Origin: Pseudaquidulcibacter sp964557085
GTDB taxonomy: Bacteria > Pseudomonadota > Alphaproteobacteria > Caulobacterales > Aquidulcibacteraceae
Assembly: GCA_964557085.1 (NCBI GenBank)
Contig: CAZKYS010000148.1
Location: forward strand, 1-5,094
Length of the DNA: 5,094 bases
Reading direction: 5' to 3'
Below the pieces are notes generated by a model that worked only from the letters and a program-made list of their open reading frames with translations, did no database searches and was not told the origin of the DNA. Below, piece by piece: positions 1 through 5,094 of the stretch (position 1 is its first letter; every line of letters starts with the position of its first letter). The translations under genes and the position numbers were made by a program.

Positions 1-1272
1 ATTTTCAATATATGGCACAGTATGCGCACCGCATTTTGAGCCAATAAGCAAACTATCACATTGAGTGAAATTACGCGCATTTGTTGCCTTGGCATGTGCC
101 GAAACAAGGCCGCGATAAGTTTGGTTAGAGCGACCCGCCGATATGCCTTTTGAGATGATACGCGACGAAGTATTTTTGCCCAAATGTATCATTTTTGTGC
201 CTGTATCGGCCTGTTGCAGATTATTAGTAACCGCGATTGAATAAAATTCACCAACGCTTTCATCACCACGTAAAATACAAGATGGATATTTCCATGTTAC
301 TGCTGATCCAGTTTCCACCTGCGTCCATGAAACTTTTGATTTTTTGCCACGGCAATCAGCGCGTTTTGTAACGAAATTATAAATCCCGCCTTTGCCATTT
401 TCATCACCTGGATACCAATTCTGCACGGTTGAATAACGAATTTCGGCATTATCCAAAGCCACCAATTCAACCACAGCGGCATGAAGTTGGTTTTCATCAC
501 GCATTGGCGCGGTACACCCTTCAAGATAGGATACATAGCTATCTTCATCAGCAATAATTAATGTGCGTTCAAATTGCCCTGTATTTTCTGCATTGATGCG
601 AAAATAGGTTGATAATTCCATTGGGCAGCGAACACCTTTTGGAATATAAACAAAAGTGCCATCCGAAAACACTGCGCAATTTAATGTTGCGTAGAAATTA
701 TCAGACTGTGGAACAACACTGCCCAAATATTTTTGGACAAGTTCGGAATGTTCGCGTATTGCCTCGGAGATTGAACAAAAAATAACGCCAGCTTCTGATA
801 ATTCTTTACGGAATGTGGTTGCAACCGAAACACTATCGAATACCGCATCAACCGCAACTCTTGGTGCGCCTTTTACACCTGCCAAAACCTCTTGCTCACG
901 CAATGGAATTCCAAGTTTTTTATAGGTTTCAAGAAGTTTGGGATCAACTTCATCAAGTGAATTTAATTCTGGCTTTTGTTTTGGTGCCGAATAATAATAA
1001 ATCTCATTGAATTTTGGCTTTGGATAATCAACATTTGCCCATTCGGGTTCAACCATTTGCAACCAACGTTCATAGGCTTTTAAACGCCAATCAAGCATCC
1101 ATTGTGGTTCATTTTTCTTTGCAGAAATAAAGCGAATTGTATCTTTTGAAAGGCCAATTGGTGCGGTTTCTGATTCAATATCGGTTGAAAAGCCATATTT
1201 ATATTTATCGCCTTCTAATTCGGCGACGGCTTTGATTGTTTCTTTATCGATATTTTCTTTGATATTTTCCAT
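1..1272 (-). CDS. sufB: SufB, Fe-S cluster scaffold subunit of SufBCD (3' end outside window)
   Basis: SufB forms the cytoplasmic SufBC2D complex, on which Fe-S clusters are built from desulfurase-derived sulfur. The frame stays open from the ATG at 1272-1270 to the window edge, giving 424 residues that begin MENIKENIDK. SufB is usually about 480-495 residues, so roughly 60-70 C-terminal residues are missing because of the window edge, not a mutation. Recognisable SufB stretches are EPQWMLDWRLKAYERW (55-70), YIPKGVRCPMELSTYFRIN (209-227), YLEGCTAP (249-256, Cys253 equivalent to E. coli Cys254), VQNWYPGD (283-290) and QCDSLLIGSKCGAHTVPYIE (404-423). Cys405 corresponds to the E. coli SufB cysteine essential for cluster assembly. 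The conserved C-terminal Glu/His pair lies beyond the edge and cannot be checked. The start codon overlaps the desulfurase stop as TAATG. An AGGGA sits about 13 bases upstream, rather far for a Shine-Dalgarno, so translational coupling is likely. Confidence 0.97.
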   Translation of the reverse strand, partial: MENIKENIDKETIKAVAELEGDKYKYGFSTDIESETAPIGLSKDTIRFISAKKNEPQWMLDWRLKAYERWLQMVEPEWANVDYPKPKFNEIYYYSAPKQKPELNSLDEVDPKLLETYKKLGIPLREQEVLAGVKGAPRVAVDAVFDSVSVATTFRKELSEAGVIFCSISEAIREHSELVQKYLGSVVPQSDNFYATLNCAVFSDGTFVYIPKGVRCPMELSTYFRINAENTGQFERTLIIADEDSYVSYLEGCTAPMRDENQLHAAVVELVALDNAEIRYSTVQNWYPGDENGKGGIYNFVTKRADCRGKKSKVSWTQVETGSAVTWKYPSCILRGDESVGEFYSIAVTNNLQQADTGTKMIHLGKNTSSRIISKGISAGRSNQTYRGLVSAHAKATNARNFTQCDSLLIGSKCGAHTVPYIEN

Positions 1273-1274
1273 TA
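1270..1274 (-). other. TAATG stop-start overlap, cysteine desulfurase to sufB
   Basis: The desulfurase stop TAA and the sufB start ATG share base 1272, the same geometry as the junction upstream. A distant AGGGA lies about 13 bases before the start. Coupled translation would keep desulfurase and scaffold production in step. Confidence 0.8.
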
Positions 1275-2405
1275 TGCGGCAACTTTCCCTGCGCGAATAA
1301 CGGCTTTTTGAATTGCGTCAACGATTATATCAGCGTGCTCTTGTTTTGATTGATAGCCAAAACTTACGCGGACAAAGCATTTTGATAATTTATCGCCCAA
1401 ATTAAGTGCCGCAATTGCCCGCGAAACTTTGGTCGAACCACTTGAACATGCCGAACCCGCGGATATACAAATACCGTCCAAATCAAGTGAAATAACTAAA
1501 TGCTCTGCGGCCATATTGGGAATTGCAAAACATGATGTATTGCCAACGCGTTTTGCATTTTTTCCAACTATTATTAAATCAGGAAAAATAGCGTGTAATT
1601 TATTTTCAAAATCATCGCGTATAGTTTTTACTTTTTGATTTTCTTGCGAATTATTTGCGATTTCAACCGCAGCTTTGCCAAAACTTGCAATTGCTGAGGC
1701 ATTCATTGTTCCGCTTCTGATTGATTTTTCTTGTCCGCCGCCAAGGCGATTAAGGGCTGGTTCAATTCCTGCCGCATAAATTATGGCGCCCACACCAACA
1801 CAAGCGCCAACTTTATGACCTGATAATATCAACCAATCACTGAAACCCATAAAATCTGATGCATCAATTTTGCCAAATGCCTGAACCGCATCAACCAAAA
1901 TAGCGCCACCTTTTTGGCGCGCTAAATTTGACGCCTTAGCAATATTTTGAACAACGCCGGTTTCATTATTCACCGCCATTAGAATAACAAGCGGCCTGTA
2001 AACATTTTCAATTTCATTTGAAAGCCAATCAATATCGGCCATTCCATCATCATTATTCGGAATAATCTTGGCATTGGGAAATTTTGATAATGCGTATTTG
2101 TGAATCGCATCATGCTCTGAGGTATTTAAAAACACATTTTCAAAACCCATTGCAATCGCGCTTTCAATTGCAAGCTGCGCACTTTCCGTTGCGCCTGATG
2201 TAAAAATTAATTCACCAGATATATTACCAATGGATTGATTAATTTCTTTGCGCGCAGTTTCGATAATGCGACGCAAACTTTGGCCATTTTGATGTATTGA
2301 ACTTGGATTGCCAACAATTTCGATAGTATCTATCAAAATTTGCTTTGCACAATCGCGCATTGGCACATTGGCGTTATAATCTGCATATATTTTTTCGTGT
2401 GTCAT
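1272..2405 (-). CDS. iscS: Group I cysteine desulfurase (IscS/NifS-like), PLP-dependent, of the suf operon
   Basis: This 377-residue class V aminotransferase-fold enzyme converts L-cysteine to L-alanine and leaves a persulfide on its catalytic cysteine, supplying sulfur to the SufB scaffold encoded next. Visible motifs are YADYNANVP (7-15), FTSGATESAQLAI (68-80), SEHDAI with the PLP-stacking His98, VNNETGVVQ (145-153), DAVQ with Asp172 and Gln175, SGHK with the PLP-binding Lys198, GGGQEKSIRSGT (222-233) and SAGSACSSGS (315-324) with catalytic Cys320. The long loop around Cys320 is the group I (IscS/NifS) type, not the short SufS type. The residues after the PLP lysine read VGACVGVGA, where relatives usually have a Gly-Pro-containing version, and this adds Cys202. 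The ATG lies in a TAATG overlap with the iscR stop and shows no clear Shine-Dalgarno, so expression probably depends on coupling. The symbol is by family; nifS or a generic suf-linked name would be equally defensible. Confidence 0.93.
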   Translation of the reverse strand: MTHEKIYADYNANVPMRDCAKQILIDTIEIVGNPSSIHQNGQSLRRIIETARKEINQSIGNISGELIFTSGATESAQLAIESAIAMGFENVFLNTSEHDAIHKYALSKFPNAKIIPNNDDGMADIDWLSNEIENVYRPLVILMAVNNETGVVQNIAKASNLARQKGGAILVDAVQAFGKIDASDFMGFSDWLILSGHKVGACVGVGAIIYAAGIEPALNRLGGGQEKSIRSGTMNASAIASFGKAAVEIANNSQENQKVKTIRDDFENKLHAIFPDLIIVGKNAKRVGNTSCFAIPNMAAEHLVISLDLDGICISAGSACSSGSTKVSRAIAALNLGDKLSKCFVRVSFGYQSKQEHADIIVDAIQKAVIRAGKVAA

Positions 2406-2407
2406 TA
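2403..2407 (-). other. TAATG stop-start overlap, iscR to cysteine desulfurase
   Basis: The iscR stop TAA and the desulfurase start ATG share base 2405. No good Shine-Dalgarno is seen in the preceding iscR codons. This is the usual layout for termination-reinitiation coupling. Confidence 0.8.
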
Positions 2408-2854
2408 TGCTGCATCGTATTTAATCATGTGGGCATTTTCGAATTTACCATTCACAATATCTTCAAGTGTTACATCACGCATATAATCTTGAATATGAAT
2501 TGTAAGGGCTGCCCATAAATCATGCGCAACGCATTTTGATGTGCGCCCGTTGCAACCACCAGTTTTTGATTTATCGCAAGCAGTCGCTTTTAATGGTTCA
2601 TCAACGGCAAAAATCACACTTGCCATATCAATATTTGCCATAGGCTTTGCGAGTTTATAGCCACCATTTGGTCCACGCTTGGCTTTTACAAGACCTTTTT
2701 TGCGCAATTTTGCAAATAATTGCTCAAGATAAGACAAAGATATAGTTTGACGGGTCGCAATTTCAGACAAAGAAATTGCATTTTCACCCTTTGAATGCAT
2801 TGCAAGATCTATCAAAGCCATAACAGCATAGCGGCCTTTAGTTGATAATTCCAT
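2405..2854 (-). CDS. iscR: IscR-type Rrf2 family Fe-S cluster-sensing transcriptional regulator
   Basis: This 149-residue protein is an Rrf2-family winged-helix DNA-binding regulator that senses Fe-S status and controls Fe-S assembly genes. The N-terminus MELSTKGRYAVMALIDLA (1-18) is typical. The recognition-helix region ISLSYLEQLFAKLRKKGLV (38-56) is almost the same as E. coli IscR, and the wing RGPNGGYKLAK spans 60-70. The cluster ligands are all present: Cys93, Cys101, Cys108 and His111, followed by DLW. Their spacing is C-x7-C-x6-C-x2-H, wider than the C-x5-C-x5-C-x2-H of E. coli IscR. Good retention of these residues and of the recognition helix favours IscR over RirA or NsrR. The start is supported by AGGG at 2864-2861, six bases before the ATG. 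It is the first gene of the leftward operon, and a putative IscR site overlapping its promoter suggests autoregulation. Confidence 0.93.
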   Translation of the reverse strand: MELSTKGRYAVMALIDLAMHSKGENAISLSEIATRQTISLSYLEQLFAKLRKKGLVKAKRGPNGGYKLAKPMANIDMASVIFAVDEPLKATACDKSKTGGCNGRTSKCVAHDLWAALTIHIQDYMRDVTLEDIVNGKFENAHMIKYDAA

Positions 2855-2956
2855 TTTAAACCCTATCTTTGCCTATATAAATTCATATAAAAATACGAAG
2901 TGTAAAAAAATTGGCGTTTTGCAAAGCGAATATGCTAAGGCATTCTAAACAATATT

Positions 2957-2985
2957 TATTTAGTATTTCCGAGTTAATTAGTCAA
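2957..2985 (-). promoter_or_regulatory. Putative promoter of the iscR-desulfurase-sufB operon
   Basis: A -35 element TTGACT (2985-2980) is followed after 17 bases by TAAATA (2962-2957). The -35 is a five-of-six match; the -10 is weaker. Transcription would start near 2950, giving a leader of about 95 bases before the iscR ATG. The -35 sits inside the putative IscR operator, so bound IscR would block RNA polymerase. A weaker alternative nearer the gene has TTTACA at 2906-2901, with only poor AT-rich -10 candidates downstream of it. Confidence 0.45.
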
Positions 2986-2989
2986 GAAT
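2965..2989 (-). promoter_or_regulatory. Putative IscR type 1 operator
   Basis: Read on the minus strand, these 25 bases begin ATTCTTGACTAATTAACTC and end GGAAAT. Against the E. coli type 1 IscR consensus (ATASYYGACT, RWWWY, AGTCRRSTAT), I count 20 of 25 positions matching, including the GACT core. It also contains TGA-N9-TCG, one base from the TGA-N9-TCA iron-responsive motif described for alphaproteobacterial RirA. It lies in the divergent region between iscR and the hydrolase gene. It overlaps the predicted iscR -35 element and ends one base before the hydrolase Shine-Dalgarno. The match was made by eye; binding is inferred. Confidence 0.6.
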
Positions 2990-2999
2990 AGGATACATA

Positions 3000-3671
3000 A
3001 TGGCTGAACTTATTTTGTCGGGCCCTGCGGGTAGAATTGAAGCAAGATACAATCAATCCGAGATTGAAGGCTCGCCAATTGCATTGATTTTGCACGGTCA
3101 CCCACGTGCAGCAAGCTCTATGCAGGACCGCGTTGCAGTTATGATGCATAAATTATTTGTAGAACGTGGTTATTCAACTTTGCGCTTTAATTTCCGCGGC
3201 GTTGGTAAATCACAAGGTTCGTTCGACAATGGAATTGGTGAGCTAGCGGATGCGGCAGCAATGCTTGATTGGCTACAAAGCATCAACCCAAATACAAAAT
3301 TCACTTGGGTGGCAGGTTATTCATTTGGCGCCTATATCGCATTACAATTGCTTATGCGCCGCCCAGAGATTGATGCATTTGTTGCAGTTGGCACACCATG
3401 CAATCATTATGATTTATCATTCCTTGCCCCTTGCCCATCATCTGGCATGATGTTTTACGGTTCAAATGATTTGGTTTCACCACCAATTGAAGTTGAACGC
3501 GCTGTATCAAAAATTCGCACACAAAAAGGCGAAGAAGTTGAATGGCAAGAAATCCCTGGCGCTGATCACTTCTTCAAAGACCAATTAGGTATTTTGCGTG
3601 ATAAAACATCTGAATATGTAGATAGAATTATGGCACAACCGCGAAAACCACAACCAACAGGTAGAAGATAA
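3000..3671 (+). CDS. Alpha/beta hydrolase of the COG2945 type, suf-neighbour
   Basis: This is a 223-residue, probably cytoplasmic alpha/beta hydrolase with no signal peptide. The fold markers come in order: LILHGHP (29-35) with the oxyanion-hole HG, RFNFRGVGKSQG (62-73), the nucleophile elbow GYSFG (106-110, Ser108), GSNDLVSPP (154-162, acid Asp157) and GADHFF (187-192, His190). The catalytic triad is therefore complete. The length is normal for this compact group, which has little or no cap domain. The substrate is unknown; serine esterase or related hydrolysis is inferred from the family. The ATG has AGGA six bases upstream. It is divergent from iscR, and similar hydrolase genes commonly sit beside the desulfurase-sufB genes in alphaproteobacteria, which hints at a link to Fe-S or sulfur metabolism that the sequence does not define. 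The C-terminal tail PRKPQPTGRR is basic and proline-rich, probably unstructured. Confidence 0.88.
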   Translation: MAELILSGPAGRIEARYNQSEIEGSPIALILHGHPRAASSMQDRVAVMMHKLFVERGYSTLRFNFRGVGKSQGSFDNGIGELADAAAMLDWLQSINPNTKFTWVAGYSFGAYIALQLLMRRPEIDAFVAVGTPCNHYDLSFLAPCPSSGMMFYGSNDLVSPPIEVERAVSKIRTQKGEEVEWQEIPGADHFFKDQLGILRDKTSEYVDRIMAQPRKPQPTGRR

Positions 3672-3719
3672 TACTTGCTTTTGAGAGTGAATTGCAATTA
3701 GGTGTTGATATTAATTTAT

Positions 3720-3723
3720 GAGG
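3720..3723 (+). promoter_or_regulatory. Shine-Dalgarno GAGG that sets the lipoprotein start
   Basis: GAGG lies five bases before the ATG at 3729. It supports that start over the in-frame GTG at 3702, which would add nine residues (MLILIYEVI) ahead of a normal MKK-type signal peptide and has no comparable site upstream. Confidence 0.75.
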
Positions 3724-3728
3724 TCATC

Positions 3729-4478
3729 ATGAAAAAGCAATTCACATCTCTTTTAGTTTTAACATTTTTATTTTCAGGTTGCGCACCGCTTGATATAAAA
3801 AACTCTGAAAGAAATGATTATACACAATCACTTAGTATTAATCGCCCCGCTACAGATATAGAGCGAGATATTAACCGAAAACCGAAAGAAGTGCTAAAAT
3901 TTGCAAATATTACTAATGGTCAGGTTATCGTAGATTACATACCAGGCGGCGGATATTTCACACGTATATTTAGTAATGCGGTCGGAAAAAACGGGAAAGT
4001 ATATTCACTCACACCGCAATTATTCATCGATAAATTTGGCAAAGGTGTAATACCAAATATTTCGTCCGAACAAGGTCACGAAAACAATATTGGGCTTGCA
4101 TCTACTCGTGACAATCTAAATATCCCACAAAATATTGATGTTTTTTGGACTTCCCAAAATTATCACGATGTAAGATTATATTTAGGTGATGACACAACTC
4201 AAAAACTAAATCAGGCGGTATTTTCAGCGCTAAAATCTGGTGGATATTATATTATCCTTGACCATTCTGGTAAGCCAAATCTATCGGAAGAAGGCATAAA
4301 AGAGCTTCATAGGATTGATGTTAATACAGTAATTAAAGAAGTAACGGCGGCTGGCTTTGTTCTTGATGCGCGTTCGGATATCCTTAAAAACCCAGCGGAT
4401 GATTTAAGCTTGAACGTTTTTGATCCGAAAATCCGCGGTAAAACGGACCAATTTATATTAAGGTTTAAAAAGCCTTAG
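3729..4478 (+). CDS. Predicted lipoprotein with class I SAM methyltransferase-like domain (COG4798 type)
   Basis: The product has 249 residues from the ATG at 3729. It opens with a lipoprotein signal peptide: MKK, a hydrophobic stretch LLVLTFLF (8-15) and the lipobox FSGC with Cys18. Ala at +2 would favour outer-membrane sorting under the E. coli rule. The mature domain resembles the COG4798 predicted methyltransferases: RKPKEVLKFANI (50-61), a glycine-rich SAM-binding-like motif VDYIPGGGYFTR (68-79), NYHDVR (144-149), YIILDHSG (174-181), HRID (194-197), AAGFVL (207-212) and the ending FDPKIRGKTDQFILRF (231-246). Substrate and activity are unknown, and an exported methyltransferase would lack an obvious SAM supply, so a binding or repurposed role is possible. 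It follows the hydrolase by 57 bases with no convincing promoter between them, so co-transcription is possible. Its TAG directly abuts the stop codon of the convergent gene. Confidence 0.85.
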   Translation: MKKQFTSLLVLTFLFSGCAPLDIKNSERNDYTQSLSINRPATDIERDINRKPKEVLKFANITNGQVIVDYIPGGGYFTRIFSNAVGKNGKVYSLTPQLFIDKFGKGVIPNISSEQGHENNIGLASTRDNLNIPQNIDVFWTSQNYHDVRLYLGDDTTQKLNQAVFSALKSGGYYIILDHSGKPNLSEEGIKELHRIDVNTVIKEVTAAGFVLDARSDILKNPADDLSLNVFDPKIRGKTDQFILRFKKP

Positions 4479-5094
4479 TCAATTTGCGATTGTGGCATGC
4501 CCGAAGCCAGAAATTCGGGCAATTTCACATTCTTTTTCATCATTAAACCCGTATATATATATAAAACCATGACATGATTTTGTTATATGTTGTAAGTTTT
4601 TGATGTAATTTACAGATTCTTCTTTGCTACGATTTGTATTTATATATTCAATTGCAAAACCATCAACTTTTGCACTTTTATATTCTTGCATTAAATTAAT
4701 ATCACTTATGCTTTCACATACAACAGCAATATTTTTTGATTTCAAATATGAAATTTGCTCAATAACGCGATATTGTGGAACATTATTTACATCATGAATT
4801 TCAATAATGGCTTTTATACCATTAGAATTTGAAAAATCGGTAATTTCATCAATAATTTTTGTACGTGAACTAATAGAAGTGAGTGTTGTGAAGGCAACTG
4901 GTGCTATAAATAATACTTTGCGATTTTCTTTTGAAATATTGTTATAAATTCTGATACCAATTTCCAAACCTATTTTATCAATCTGCTCGCGATCAGTTTG
5001 CTTAAGTGATGCAATATTTTTCAGTGTTGGAGATTTTGGATTTGAAATATCGTAAAGGTGATAGCGTAACCTATGACCAATAACACCCATATTT
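4479..5094 (-). CDS. Uncharacterised protein with a possible degenerate EAL-like domain (5' end probably outside window)
   Basis: The frame runs leftward from the window edge to a TGA at 4481-4479. An in-frame ATG at 5090-5088 would give 203 residues, but there is no stop codon in the four bases before it and no room to see a ribosome binding site. The gene may therefore begin further right. I do not recognise the family with certainty. The pattern of strands and helices recalls the later part of an EAL domain: VLFIAPVAFTTL (59-70), GIKAIIEIHDV (91-101), YLKSKNIAVVCESI (115-128), KVDGFAIEYI (141-150) and GFIYIYGFNDEKECEIARISGFGHA (175-199, given as separate pieces GFIYIYGFN and ISGFGHA). If so, the catalytic signatures are lost: no DD pair after the central strand, and YGFN where EGVE is expected. 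It would not be an active c-di-GMP phosphodiesterase. No signal peptide or membrane segment is seen. Codons are strongly AT-rich, including a (TA)6 tract at 4552-4563. Confidence 0.7.
   Translation of the reverse strand, partial: NMGVIGHRLRYHLYDISNPKSPTLKNIASLKQTDREQIDKIGLEIGIRIYNNISKENRKVLFIAPVAFTTLTSISSRTKIIDEITDFSNSNGIKAIIEIHDVNNVPQYRVIEQISYLKSKNIAVVCESISDINLMQEYKSAKVDGFAIEYINTNRSKEESVNYIKNLQHITKSCHGFIYIYGFNDEKECEIARISGFGHATIAN
4499..4520. terminator. Possible terminator hairpin inside the convergent gene
   Basis: GCCCGAA (4499-4505) and TTCGGGC (4514-4520) form a perfect 7-base inverted repeat around an 8-base loop, starting 21 bases after the lipoprotein stop codon. On the plus strand it is followed by AATTTC, with a stronger T tract (TTCTTTTT) only about ten bases later, so it is not a textbook intrinsic terminator. 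It lies within codons of the opposing gene, so the pairing could be chance. Confidence 0.35.

Larger units (their letters stand above)
2855..2999. other. Divergent intergenic region between iscR and the hydrolase gene
   Basis: These 145 bases carry the control signals for both directions: AGGG for iscR (2861-2864, minus strand), AGGA for the hydrolase (2990-2993, plus strand), and the putative operator and promoter listed separately. An imperfect 14-base dyad with a TTTGCAAA core lies at 2915-2928; its role is unknown. I do not see a convincing rightward promoter with good -35 and -10 elements. No small open frame with a ribosome binding site stands out. Confidence 0.7.

Noticed and set aside
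297..554. Open frame of 85 residues on the minus strand
   Set aside because: It lies in another frame inside sufB, whose protein is clearly recognisable there; the translation has no family resemblance.
813..1010. Open frame of 65 residues on the plus strand
   Set aside because: Antisense to sufB, with a low-information translation and no ribosome binding site of note.
1..1272. sufB as a truncated pseudogene
   Set aside because: The frame is open without interruption to the window edge and all visible conserved motifs are intact; the missing end is due to the window.
1429..1638. Open frame of 69 residues on the plus strand
   Set aside because: Antisense to the conserved C-terminal part of the cysteine desulfurase; a shadow frame.
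2915..2928. Dyad around TTTGCAAA as a terminator or known operator
   Set aside because: It has no loop, contains one mismatch, and matches no regulator motif I can name; kept only as a note in the intergenic entry.
3250..3450. Open frame of 66 residues on the plus strand
   Set aside because: Overlaps the hydrolase gene in a different frame across its nucleophile motif; a shadow frame.
3690..3699. AATTGCAATT palindrome after the hydrolase as a terminator or operator
   Set aside because: Ten AT-rich bases with no loop and no T tract; too weak and too likely by chance in this composition.
3702..3728. GTG start for the lipoprotein gene, adding nine residues
   Set aside because: The ATG at 3729 has GAGG five bases upstream and begins a standard MKK lipoprotein signal peptide.

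Overview
The window is AT-rich, gene-dense bacterial DNA. The gene content and order point to an alphaproteobacterium with an AT-rich genome. An IscR-type Rrf2 regulator, a group I (IscS/NifS-like) cysteine desulfurase and SufB follow one another, with a small COG2945-type alpha/beta hydrolase gene beside them. That is a familiar alphaproteobacterial version of the suf iron-sulfur assembly locus. I cannot name a genus from the sequence alone.

Region 1 to 2854 (minus strand) is the start of the suf operon, transcribed leftward: iscR (2405-2854), the cysteine desulfurase gene (1272-2405), then sufB (from 1272 leftward, cut by the window edge at codon 424). Both internal junctions are TAATG overlaps, so translation of the three genes is probably coupled. 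The desulfurase supplies persulfide sulfur, SufB is the scaffold core of the SufBCD complex, and IscR is the Fe-S sensing regulator. The rest of the operon (expected sufC, sufD and others) would lie to the left of position 1.

Region 2855 to 2999 is a 145-base divergent intergenic region. It holds a 25-base near-match to the IscR type 1 operator (2965-2989). A TTGACT -35 element for the leftward iscR promoter lies inside it, the arrangement expected for autorepression. The same site sits directly before the ribosome binding site of the rightward hydrolase gene, so IscR could also control that gene.

Region 3000 to 4478 (plus strand) holds the alpha/beta hydrolase and then a lipoprotein that looks like a COG4798-type SAM methyltransferase. 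The latter carries an export signal and lipobox, which is odd for an enzyme needing a cytoplasmic cofactor. Its stop codon directly abuts the stop codon of a convergent minus-strand gene (4479 to the right edge). That gene's product looks like a diverged, catalytically incomplete EAL-like domain, and its 5' end probably lies beyond the window.

Most of this is conserved housekeeping sequence. I see no RNA gene, mobile element, CRISPR array or clearly new multi-gene system. The points worth a second look are the putative operator, the altered IscR cysteine spacing, the unusual PLP-lysine loop of the desulfurase, the exported methyltransferase and the EAL-like gene.
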